DNA of 64,000 bases, taken from NCBI GenBank assembly GCA_002050235.1, contig MWST01000010.1:1-64000 (forward strand), written 5' to 3'. A model generated the notes under the pieces. It made no database searches and had not been told where the DNA came from. It was given only the letters and a program-made list of their open reading frames with translations. The position numbers were made by a program, and so were the translations under genes. Positions 49,485 through 57,467 of this stretch are shown here, piece after piece. The DNA is from Polyangiaceae bacterium UTPRO1 (GTDB lineage Bacteria; Desulfobacterota; Binatia; UTPRO1). How positions within the stretch are numbered: the stretch's first letter is position 1; each line of letters starts with the position of its first letter.

Positions 49485-50201
49485 TCAGAGCTTCCCGCGC
49501 CGGTCCTGCAGCTTGAGCCACCAGACGATCCAGAAAGCCTCGATGCTGATCCGCTTCGACATCTTCGACTCCCCGATCGTCCGGTCCGCGAAGATGATCG
49601 GCAGCTCCTTGATGCGGCCGCCCTTCCGCCACAGGCGATACGTCATCTCGATCTGGAAGGCGTAGCCGTTGGAGCGCACGCGATCGAGGTCGACCGATTC
49701 GAGCGCGCTCCGCTTCCAGCACTTGAACCCGCCGGTGATGTCGCGCACCGGCATCCCCGTCACCCGGCGCGCGTAGGCGTTGCCGAAATAGCTCAGCAGC
49801 AAGCGCTCGATCGGCCAGTTCACGACCGTGATGCCGTGGATGTAGCGGGAGCCGAGGATCACGTCGGCGCCGTCGATCTCGCGGAAGAGGTCGGGCAGCG
49901 ACGCCACCGGGTGCGAGAAGTCGGCGTCCATCTGCACGACGAGCTCGGCGCCCATCTCCAGCGCCCGGCGGAAGCCGGCGATATACGCAGGCCCGATGCC
50001 CTGGCGTACCGTCCGCAGCAGCAGGTGCACGCGGGGCTCGGCGTGCGCCATCTGCGTGACCGCGTCGGCCGTGCCGTCAGGCGAGCTGTCGTCGACGACG
50101 AGCACCTCGATCTCCGGGTCGACGGCGAGGATGCGGGGCACGATCGCGGTGATGTTGCCGCGTTCGTTGTACGTCGGAATGACGACGATCTTCTTGGCCA
50201 T
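49485..50201 (-). CDS. Polyprenol monophosphomannose synthase-like GT2 enzyme
   Basis: This 238-residue protein is of the DPM1 type: VVIPTYNERGNITAIVPRIL, VLVVDDSSPDGTADAV, the metal motif MDADFSHPVASLPDL, GSRYIHG and ITGGFKCWKRSAL. The closing region EMTYRLWRKGGRIKELPIIFADRTIGESKMS is diagnostic. It transfers a hexose, in known cases mannose, from a nucleotide to polyprenyl phosphate. The product would feed the GT-C enzymes of the locus. The start ATG 50201 fits the family; the upstream open frame is a shadow. It is 2 bp before the GT4 gene. Confidence 0.92.
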   Translation of the reverse strand: MAKKIVVIPTYNERGNITAIVPRILAVDPEIEVLVVDDSSPDGTADAVTQMAHAEPRVHLLLRTVRQGIGPAYIAGFRRALEMGAELVVQMDADFSHPVASLPDLFREIDGADVILGSRYIHGITVVNWPIERLLLSYFGNAYARRVTGMPVRDITGGFKCWKRSALESVDLDRVRSNGYAFQIEMTYRLWRKGGRIKELPIIFADRTIGESKMSKRISIEAFWIVWWLKLQDRRGKL

Positions 50202-50224
50202 GAGCGGGTCGGAGTTTCGGGGGA

Positions 50225-51154
50225 TCAACGCAGCCCGAGCGCTTCGTACGGCGGCTCGCGATGCCGAAGGCCGTCGATCCAGCCGCGCACCTTGAGCCAC
50301 ACGCCGCGCCCTTCGCCGGTAGCCAGGCGGCGGGCGAAGACGAACGGCAGCGTAACCAGGATGCTGAACCCGAGCTTCAGCCGCTGCAGCGCCGTCGCGT
50401 GCTTGCGGGCGAAGAGCACGCTGCTGCGGGCGCTCAGGTACTTGCGCGGGCTCACGTAGCTCGGACCGCCGAGCGTGCGGTTGCCGCGGTGGCGGACGAC
50501 GGCGTCGGGAGCGTAGCGGATGCGCCAGCCCCGCTCGCGCGCGCTCGTGCACCAGTCGACGTCCTCGTGGTAGGCGAAGAACTCCTCGTCGAAGAGCCCG
50601 ACCTCGGCGAGAGCCCGGCAGGACAATAGGAGGGCGCACCCCGGAACCCACTCGACGTCGCGCGGCTCGTCGTACTGCCCGGCATCACGCTCGCCCCAGC
50701 CGGCGAGCTGGACCAGACTCTGGCGGTAGTCGATGCGGCCGTAGGTCATCCACAGCCGGGTCGGGTCGGCGAAGGTGAGGACCTTGCCGCCCACCGCGGC
50801 GACGTCGTCCGGTCGCGCCGCCGCGACGGCAGCCCGCAGAGTCCCGGGATCGACGACGGTATCGTTGTTGAGAACGTATGCGAAGTCGTATTGCATCTCG
50901 AGCGCCCGCCGCAGCCCCACGTTGTTGCCGCCCGCGTATCCGCGGTTCACCGGCAGCTCGATGCACGTGACCGCCGGGAATGCCACCCGCACCCTCGGAG
51001 CTACCGAGCGGCGCGAGCCGTTGTCGATGACCAGCGTGTCGAAGGCCGGATAGTCCACCCCTTGGAGGCTCTCGAGGCAGGCGAGCGTGTCATCGGCGCC
51101 GTTCCAGTCGAGAACGATCACGAGCACCCGCGGCCACGCCTGCGAGAGTGCCAT
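50225..51154 (-). CDS. GT2 glycosyltransferase, rhamnosyltransferase-like
   Basis: This 309-residue protein has the GT-A motifs VIVLDWNGADDTLACLESL, FDTLVIDNGSRR, LNNDTVVDPGTL (DxD-like) and the acceptor motif FDEEFFAYHEDVDWCTSARERGW, which is the WbbL/RfbF-type rhamnosyltransferase pattern. It probably adds rhamnose or a similar deoxysugar to a lipid-linked glycan. I prefer ATG 51154 over ATG 51223, because the family begins there and this leaves promoter room toward the divergent phosphotransferase-like gene. The C-terminus is basic and may touch the membrane. It is 23 bp before the DPM1-like gene. Confidence 0.83.
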   Translation of the reverse strand: MALSQAWPRVLVIVLDWNGADDTLACLESLQGVDYPAFDTLVIDNGSRRSVAPRVRVAFPAVTCIELPVNRGYAGGNNVGLRRALEMQYDFAYVLNNDTVVDPGTLRAAVAAARPDDVAAVGGKVLTFADPTRLWMTYGRIDYRQSLVQLAGWGERDAGQYDEPRDVEWVPGCALLLSCRALAEVGLFDEEFFAYHEDVDWCTSARERGWRIRYAPDAVVRHRGNRTLGGPSYVSPRKYLSARSSVLFARKHATALQRLKLGFSILVTLPFVFARRLATGEGRGVWLKVRGWIDGLRHREPPYEALGLR

Positions 51155-51201
51155 GCGCCATGCGCGAGCGGCAAGTCCGAAAACGCCGGCGACCTGCGTG
51201 A

Positions 51202-51230
51202 TTGTCGGGCCGTGATCGGACATCTATGGT
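51202..51230 (+). promoter_or_regulatory. Candidate promoter of the first sulfatase-like gene
   Basis: TTGTCG (51202-51207) and TATGGT (51225-51230) are 17 bases apart and the GTG start is at 51240, so the leader would be only a few bases. The match is moderate. Confidence 0.45.
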
Positions 51231-51239
51231 GCAGCGCGC

Positions 51240-53363
51240 GTGTCCCCCGCGCACGTCCACCGCAGCTTCTGCCGCCTTGGCATGCTGGCGCCGCTCGGCG
51301 CCGCTCTGATCGCGAGCTGTACGCGCGCGACGCCGACCGAGCGCATCCGGCTCCTGGCGCCAGCGGGCGGCGCCGTCGCCGACCGTTGCGTCGTCGACGG
51401 CGACTCGCGCGAAGCGCAGCGTCTCGAAGCTGGCGAGGAGACGCGCATCCGCCTCCGGGTCCCCGCCGGGGCCGTCCTGCGCTACGCGGCGGCGACGCCG
51501 GCCGCGGCTCCCGCCGAGCTGGCGCTCACCGTGACCGCCGTCGGGTCCGACGTCGCCGTCCACGATGCGGTGGCGGCGACCGGGCGCTGGCGCGAGCGCA
51601 CCGTCGATCTGGCGCCGGTCGCGGGACGCGAGGCCGAGGTCGTAGCTCGCGCCGGCGGCGGACCGCTCTGCTGGGGAGCACCTGCCGTCGTCGGTGCCGT
51701 ACGCGGCCCGTCCCTCGTCGTGGTCGTCCTCCTCGACACGGTGCGCGCCGACCACCTCTCGCTGCTCGGATACGGACGTCCGACCACGCCGGCGCTCGAG
51801 CGGCTGGCGCACGACGCCGTGACCTTCACCGACGCCGCCGCCGACGTCTCATGGACGCGCGGCTCCGTCGCCACGCTCATGACCGGCGAGCCATCCATGG
51901 TGCACGGCGTCCTCGGACGCGACGCCGTACTCGACGCCGCGTACCCCACCATGGCCGAGCTCCTACGCGCCCGCGGCTTTCGCACCGTGGCGCTCAGCAC
52001 CAATCCGAACGTCCTGCCGGTTTGGGGCTTCGCCCGCGGGTTCGACCAGTTCGTGGACGTCGACGCCGAGGAGTGGACCGCGAACGCCGACGCCGGGCGC
52101 GTCCTCGCCGTCGCTCGCGACACGGTGCAGGCGGCCGAGCGCGAACCGCTGTTCCTCTACGTCCACGTCAACGATGCCCACGCGCCCTATGACCCGCCGC
52201 TCGACGCCGCCCGGCGCCTCCTCGGAGCCTACAGCGCCGAGGTCCCCGGCAGGAACCTGACGCCGAGCTCGGACGCGCGCGAGGTCGCCGGCGCCGTCGA
52301 CCGCTACGACGCCGAGATCGCCAGCCTGGACGCGCACCTCGGCGCTTTCTTCGCGTTCCTCGGCGTCGCCGACCGCTGGCGCGATAGTCTGGTCGTGGTG
52401 GTCGGCGACCACGGCGAGGAGTTCCGCGACCACGGCGGCATCTACCACGGGCACACGCTCTTCCGGGAACAACTGCACGTACCGCTGCTGATCAAGCTGC
52501 CGGCACTGGCGGGCGGCGGTACGCGCGTCGACGCCGCGGCCAGCATCGTCGACGTGCTGCCGACGATGCTCGGCCTCCTCGGCGCCCCTGCAGCCGATCT
52601 TCCCGGGCGCGTCCTCGTCGACGGCCGCGGCCGCGCCCTGCCGGGCAGCTCGCTACCCCGTTTTGCCACCACCGCCCTCGACGACACCGAAGTCTACGCC
52701 GTCGACGACGCCGCCACGACCCTCATCATCGAGACGCATCCGGAGCCGAGCACGTCGCTCTTCGACCGGACCGCGGACCCCCGCCAGCGCCGGAACCTCG
52801 CCGACCGCGAGCCGGAGCGCGCCGCCCGCCTGCGCCGGCTCCTCGACGACCGGCTGGTGGCGCACCGCCGCGGCTGGCACGTGCGCGTCTGCGGCGGCGC
52901 CGACAGCACCACGGTCCGGCTGCGCATCAGCGGCATGACGAGCGGCGCCGTCGAACGGATCGGCCTCGAGCCCGAGGACCGCGCCGAGGTCGCAGCCGAC
53001 GGCAAGACCGTCTTCCTCACGAGCCACCTCCGGCCGCAGCAGCGGCAGGAGGAGTTCTTCGGCAAACTCATCCGCCGTCCGCGACCGGACACCGACGAGC
53101 TGGTGTTCGCGGACGGCGCCGCCCTCGAGCTGGCGTTCGCCGGCCCCGCGGTTCCGGTGGGCCGCGGCCTGACGCCGCCGGGAACGGCCGCAGCGCCGCT
53201 CGTAGCGGTGAGTGCCGCCCAAGCTCTCGTGCCCCCGGTCTACGTGCCGACCTGTCCGGACGCGCCGGCCGTCCTGGTCTGGAAGACGGGCCCGGTCGCC
53301 GCCGCCGAGCACGTCGACCCGGCGATCCTCGACCGGCTAAAAGCCCTCGGCTACGCGCACTGA
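51240..53363 (+). CDS. Sulfatase-like (alkaline-phosphatase superfamily) lipoprotein with Thr nucleophile
   Basis: The 707-residue protein has a lipoprotein signal (LIASC, Cys27). A beta-rich domain covers about residues 45-155, and the sulfatase-fold domain begins at VVVLLDTVRADHLSLLG (metal Asp166). The nucleophile position is Thr206 in SWTRGSVATLMTG; the Cys-x-Pro-x-Arg site that formylglycine-generating enzyme modifies is missing. GDHGEEFRDHG holds later metal ligands. Thr nucleophiles occur in phosphoethanolamine and phosphoglycerol transferases, so transfer or cleavage of a phosphate group on the glycan is more likely than sulfate hydrolysis. A short C-terminal domain ends in LDRLKALGYAH. 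The acyltransferase gene starts at the next base. Confidence 0.82.
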   Translation: MSPAHVHRSFCRLGMLAPLGAALIASCTRATPTERIRLLAPAGGAVADRCVVDGDSREAQRLEAGEETRIRLRVPAGAVLRYAAATPAAAPAELALTVTAVGSDVAVHDAVAATGRWRERTVDLAPVAGREAEVVARAGGGPLCWGAPAVVGAVRGPSLVVVVLLDTVRADHLSLLGYGRPTTPALERLAHDAVTFTDAAADVSWTRGSVATLMTGEPSMVHGVLGRDAVLDAAYPTMAELLRARGFRTVALSTNPNVLPVWGFARGFDQFVDVDAEEWTANADAGRVLAVARDTVQAAEREPLFLYVHVNDAHAPYDPPLDAARRLLGAYSAEVPGRNLTPSSDAREVAGAVDRYDAEIASLDAHLGAFFAFLGVADRWRDSLVVVVGDHGEEFRDHGGIYHGHTLFREQLHVPLLIKLPALAGGGTRVDAAASIVDVLPTMLGLLGAPAADLPGRVLVDGRGRALPGSSLPRFATTALDDTEVYAVDDAATTLIIETHPEPSTSLFDRTADPRQRRNLADREPERAARLRRLLDDRLVAHRRGWHVRVCGGADSTTVRLRISGMTSGAVERIGLEPEDRAEVAADGKTVFLTSHLRPQQRQEEFFGKLIRRPRPDTDELVFADGAALELAFAGPAVPVGRGLTPPGTAAAPLVAVSAAQALVPPVYVPTCPDAPAVLVWKTGPVAAAEHVDPAILDRLKALGYAH

Positions 53364-54395
53364 ATGGATCCGCGCTCCGCCGTCCCCGGATGCGCCGGCA
53401 CCAGCACCGGTCCGGCCGATACCCGTCCCCGCATCCACGGGCTCGATCGCCTGAAGGCCGTCGCCATCGTGACCGTGATCTGGATCCACGGATTCCATAC
53501 CTTCGTCTTCTGGCGATCGGTCTACGAGCAGTGGTCGCACATCGTCACCATCTGGGCCGTCCCGGCCTTCTTCTTCGCCTCCGGGTGGCTGCACGCGCGC
53601 GACACCAGGTATCCGCCGGGAACGATGGCACGCTGGCTCCGCCGCCTCGGGATTCCGTACGTGATCGCGACGCTCTATCTGACCATCCTCGACGCCTGGC
53701 TAAGCGGTGTGCCGGTGTCGCTGCCGGGCCTGGCCCGCGATCTCGTGCTCGGGAGAGGGATCTACTACTTCGTGCCGGTCCTGGTGTTCACCATGATCGC
53801 GACCATGCCGCTCGCGCGCTCCCGGCGGGCAGCTTGGATCGTCTGGGCACTGCTGGCGCCCTACCTGTTCATGAGAGCGCGCTACGACCCGGTCATCTGG
53901 CTCTTCGGCCGCTCCTGGGACGTCATTTTGCGCAGCCCTTTCCGCTGGGCACCCTACTTCCTCACCGGCTGGGTCGGCGCGCTGCTGGGCCCGGCGACGT
54001 TCGTCCGCGCCCGGCCGGTCATCGCCCGCACCGCCCCCGTAGTGTGGCTGATCGCGATCGTCGTGGTGGGCGTCGGATTCAGCGGGGTAAATGCGGCCTA
54101 CTGGCCGCCGTGGGCAGATGCCGTCTTCGGCGTCACCATCCTCGCGGCGATCGCCACCTGCTTGTGCGCTTCGGAAAAGCCCGCGGGGACGATCGTGCGC
54201 TGGCTCAGCGACGCCACCTACCCCATCTATCTCTACCATATCTCGTTCATCGCCATCTTCAGTCGCTTGTTGCGGCCGCAAACCGACCTGCAGCACGTCG
54301 AGCTCGCGCTGTCGACGTTGTTGGCGACCATCGCCTTCATCGTCGCCGTGCGCCGCGTGCTCGGAGCGCAGCGCGCGCAGACGCTGATCGGATGA
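53364..54395 (+). CDS. Acyltransferase-3 family membrane protein
   Basis: This 343-residue protein has about ten hydrophobic helices. The family start is seen: LDRLKAVAIVTVIWIHGFHTF with the conserved His, then WAVPAFFFASGWLH and the basic RWLRRLGIPYVIA. Such enzymes transfer acyl groups, often acetyl or succinyl, from the cytoplasm to exported glycans. Its start codon immediately follows the stop codon of the sulfatase-like gene, so the two are co-translated and may modify the same polymer. It is convergent with a methyltransferase gene 5 bp away. Confidence 0.88.
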   Translation: MDPRSAVPGCAGTSTGPADTRPRIHGLDRLKAVAIVTVIWIHGFHTFVFWRSVYEQWSHIVTIWAVPAFFFASGWLHARDTRYPPGTMARWLRRLGIPYVIATLYLTILDAWLSGVPVSLPGLARDLVLGRGIYYFVPVLVFTMIATMPLARSRRAAWIVWALLAPYLFMRARYDPVIWLFGRSWDVILRSPFRWAPYFLTGWVGALLGPATFVRARPVIARTAPVVWLIAIVVVGVGFSGVNAAYWPPWADAVFGVTILAAIATCLCASEKPAGTIVRWLSDATYPIYLYHISFIAIFSRLLRPQTDLQHVELALSTLLATIAFIVAVRRVLGAQRAQTLIG

Positions 54396-54400
54396 ACGAG

Positions 54401-55138
54401 CTATTCGGGGCGCGTCGCGATCGCAGCCAGCGAAACCCCGAACGGTAGTCCGGTGCGGACCGCCAGCGCCGACTCGACGCGATAGACGCCGAGGAGCACG
54501 CGATTGAGCCACGCCGGAACGACGCCGAGGTCGGCGCCGGCCTCCCGGGACTCGGCACCAGCCAGACGCCGCGCCCAGCGGATCGCGAAAGTCGGGGGCA
54601 GGATCGCCGAGCTCGCCCATCCCATGTAGACGGTGCGTAGCGGCGACCCGGCGAGCAGTGCCCGCAAGCGCCGTCGCGTATAGCGGCGCTTGTGCTCCAG
54701 CACCTCGTCGTGGCGGCTCCAGAGCGAAGGCCACGCGGGTACGTGGATGGCGAGGGCCCCTCCCGGCGCGAGCACGCGCGCGAGCTCGCGCAGGAACCCG
54801 GCATCGTCGGCGACGTGCTCGAGGACATCGAAAGCGAGGACGACGTCGAAGGCGCCGTCGCGAAACGGCAGGTCCGTCGCCTCCGCAGCCACCCGGTCGG
54901 CGACGCCGCGTGCGCCCACGTAGCGGAGCGCCTGCCGGCTCCGGTCGCACGCACACACCCAACCGTGGACGCTGAAGTCGACGGCCGTGGCGCCGGCGCC
55001 ACAGCCGACATCGAGGATCCGCAGCCCCGGCCGCCGCAGCCGCTCTCCGAGCAGCCGGCGCATGAGGAGGCGCTTGCCGGCGAACCACCAGTGCGACGAC
55101 TCGATGTTGAACATGTCCTCGATGTCACTCGGCTGCAT
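54401..55138 (-). CDS. Class I SAM-dependent methyltransferase
   Basis: This 245-residue protein begins MFNIESSHWWFAGKRLLM, a start shared by methyltransferases near dolichol-type glycosyltransferases. The SAM loop is ILDVGCGAGATAVDF, then VVLAFDVLEHVADDAGFL and LAPGGALAIHVPAW. The last third has a hydrophobic segment, so membrane attachment is possible. ATG 55138 is chosen on family grounds; the open frame upstream lacks similarity. The substrate is unknown. It is divergent from the second sulfatase-like gene. Confidence 0.83.
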   Translation of the reverse strand: MQPSDIEDMFNIESSHWWFAGKRLLMRRLLGERLRRPGLRILDVGCGAGATAVDFSVHGWVCACDRSRQALRYVGARGVADRVAAEATDLPFRDGAFDVVLAFDVLEHVADDAGFLRELARVLAPGGALAIHVPAWPSLWSRHDEVLEHKRRYTRRRLRALLAGSPLRTVYMGWASSAILPPTFAIRWARRLAGAESREAGADLGVVPAWLNRVLLGVYRVESALAVRTGLPFGVSLAAIATRPE

Positions 55139-55218
55139 TCGTGCACGGCCTAGCCGCGACGGCGTTCGGAATCCAGCGGTCGCTTGCAGCGGCGGTCGCT
55201 TGCCGGCAAAAGCAAGCG

Positions 55219-57459
55219 ATGGCCGCCGCCACGACGGCAGGTACCGGCGCGCAGCTGCAGCGCCGAACACGGTCTCGCTCGCTGCTCGCAGGTCTGCTGA
55301 TGCTTCTGGTCACGGCGGCAGCCTGCGATCACCCCGCGCCGACGCAAAGTATCCGCCTCGTCGATCCCGAGCACCGCGCGCGCATGACCGCCGACTTCGG
55401 CAACGGGCCGGCCCCGCTGCCGGCAGCGCCGGAAGCACGCCCGAGCCCGGCACCGTCGATCACGGCGGCAACGTCCGACTACCCGCGGGCCGAGATCGAC
55501 GACGAGACCCGCCTCGTCCTGGCGGCGCCGGCGCACGAGGTCCTGATCTACGCACCTTGGTTCGAGATCGCGGCGTCCGGCGCCTACCGCGACACCGTCG
55601 GCGCCGGCGACCTGTTGGCGGGAGCGGCGCGCCTGTGGCTGCAGCCCCAGGTGCAGGTCGGCAGCGAATGGCTGCGCCTGCCGGGCCGCATCGTCGACGT
55701 CGACCGCCAAGACGGCAAGCCGCGCGTCACCGTCGATCTCCGCTTCCCGGAAGAGCTGGCCGGCAGGACGGTGGCGCTGGTGGTCGAGGCCACCGCGGTC
55801 GATTGGGGACCGCGCATCTCGCTGCGGAGCGCGCCGCTGCTGATTCCCAGGAAGGCCGAGCTCGAGCTGGCGACCGGAGTCTTCGAGCCGGCCTGGAACC
55901 AAGGGCCCGTGCGCTTCGTCGTCGAGGCCTGCGCCGACTCGGTCTGCGAGCCGCTCTACGAAACCCGCATGGATCCGGCGCAAGCGTCGGAGCGGGGCTG
56001 GCGGGATGCCGCGGTCTCCCTGGATCGCTACGCCGGTAGGACCGTCGCCCTGGTTTTCCGCTCGGAGCTGTCGCCGACGACCGCCGAGGAGCTCTCGCTC
56101 CCGGCATGGGCGAATCCGACGATTCGTGTGCCGCGCCGAGCCGACCGCTCGGCGCCGAACGTCGTCATGCTCTCGATCGATACGCTGAGCGCCAAGCACC
56201 TGCCCACCTACGGATACTTCCGCGATACGGCTCCCGTCCTCACCGAGACTTTCGCCCGCGGCGGCACCGTGTTCACCGACTGCGTCGCCGCGGCGACCGC
56301 GACGCCGCAAGCGCACATGTCGATGTTCACGGGACTGCAGCCGCTGGAGCACGGGATCACGACGGGCCTCCTAGTGCTCGACCCCGCGATTCTCACCGTC
56401 ACCGAGCACATCCGTGCCGCCGGTATCGCCACGGGCGCGATCACCGAGGACGGATGGCTCGGCGCCACGTTCGGGTTCGGCCGCGGCTTCGACGAGTACA
56501 AAGAAAACAAGAGCGCCGACATCATGACCGCGATCGGACAGGTCGACGCCACGTTCGCCGCCGCGAAAGCCTGGCTCGGGCGCCATACCGATCAACGGTT
56601 CTTCCTGTTCCTGCACACGTTCCAGGTGCACTACCCGTATGCACCGCCCGCCAGGTACGCGAACCTCTTCCCCGCCGACGCCGACGGCGCGGCGATCGAC
56701 GCCGACGCGCCCGCAGCCGTCCGCGCCGCCCGCAGCTACGATCAGGAGATCCGCTACGTCGACGACGAGCTCGGCGCCTTGCTCGCCGCGATGGACGCCC
56801 TCGGCCTCGCCGACAACACCGTCTTCATCGTCACTTCCGACCACGGGGAAGCCTTCCTCGAGCACGGCTTCCTCCAGCACGGCTCGTTCCTCTTCGAAGA
56901 AGTCACGCACGTGCCGCTGCTGCTGCGCGGCCCCGGCATCCCGCACGGATTGCGCGTCACCGCACCCGTCGGCCACGTCGACCTGGCGAACACGCTCGCA
57001 TCCTTCTTCGCCGTCGAGCCGCCGCGCGGCTCGCGCGGCGTCGATCTGCGGCGGACTTTCGCCGAGGGTAACTCCGCCGTCGACGGCGCCTTCTACTTCA
57101 CCGAGTCCTGGGGCTCGATGGCCGAAGGCCCCGACGGCACGCTGCTCCCGTTCTTCGCGCCCGCCTTCGCCGTCCGCCAGGGGCAGCGCAAGACGGCACG
57201 CTATCCGGACGGCGGCGGGTCGCAACGGTCGGAGTGCTACGACCTCGCTGCCGACCCGGACGAGCGGACCAACCTCTGCGCCACAGCGATCCCGGAGCCG
57301 GCCGATCTCGCGGCGGCACTCGACGCCTACCGTGACGTCGCCGCGCGCCGCCGCGCCGGGATCATCCCCGCCGACGAGACGGCGGCCGAAGCGCCACGGC
57401 AGGCGCCTTTCGATCCCGAGCGCGAGGACAAGCTGCGCGCTCTCGGCTACCTCCAGTAG
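55219..57459 (+). CDS. Sulfatase-like lipoprotein with two beta domains and Thr nucleophile
   Basis: This 746-residue protein has a basic N-terminus and a signal ending in VTAAAC, probably lipidated. Two successive beta-rich domains follow (about residues 100-215 and 220-308); both contain a strand of the pattern LAGRTVALVVE or YAGRTVALVFR. The sulfatase-fold domain starts at VVMLSIDTLSAKHLPTYGY. The nucleophile position is Thr362 in ATATPQAHMSMFTG, with no formylglycine motif. SDHGEAFLEHG follows. The ending LRALGYLQ resembles that of the first copy. ATG 55219 gives a plausible lipoprotein; GTG 55141 is possible. It ends 8 bp from a convergent GT-C gene that has the same beta domain. Confidence 0.8.
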   Translation: MAAATTAGTGAQLQRRTRSRSLLAGLLMLLVTAAACDHPAPTQSIRLVDPEHRARMTADFGNGPAPLPAAPEARPSPAPSITAATSDYPRAEIDDETRLVLAAPAHEVLIYAPWFEIAASGAYRDTVGAGDLLAGAARLWLQPQVQVGSEWLRLPGRIVDVDRQDGKPRVTVDLRFPEELAGRTVALVVEATAVDWGPRISLRSAPLLIPRKAELELATGVFEPAWNQGPVRFVVEACADSVCEPLYETRMDPAQASERGWRDAAVSLDRYAGRTVALVFRSELSPTTAEELSLPAWANPTIRVPRRADRSAPNVVMLSIDTLSAKHLPTYGYFRDTAPVLTETFARGGTVFTDCVAAATATPQAHMSMFTGLQPLEHGITTGLLVLDPAILTVTEHIRAAGIATGAITEDGWLGATFGFGRGFDEYKENKSADIMTAIGQVDATFAAAKAWLGRHTDQRFFLFLHTFQVHYPYAPPARYANLFPADADGAAIDADAPAAVRAARSYDQEIRYVDDELGALLAAMDALGLADNTVFIVTSDHGEAFLEHGFLQHGSFLFEEVTHVPLLLRGPGIPHGLRVTAPVGHVDLANTLASFFAVEPPRGSRGVDLRRTFAEGNSAVDGAFYFTESWGSMAEGPDGTLLPFFAPAFAVRQGQRKTARYPDGGGSQRSECYDLAADPDERTNLCATAIPEPADLAAALDAYRDVAARRRAGIIPADETAAEAPRQAPFDPEREDKLRALGYLQ

Positions 57460-57467
57460 CCTGGAGG

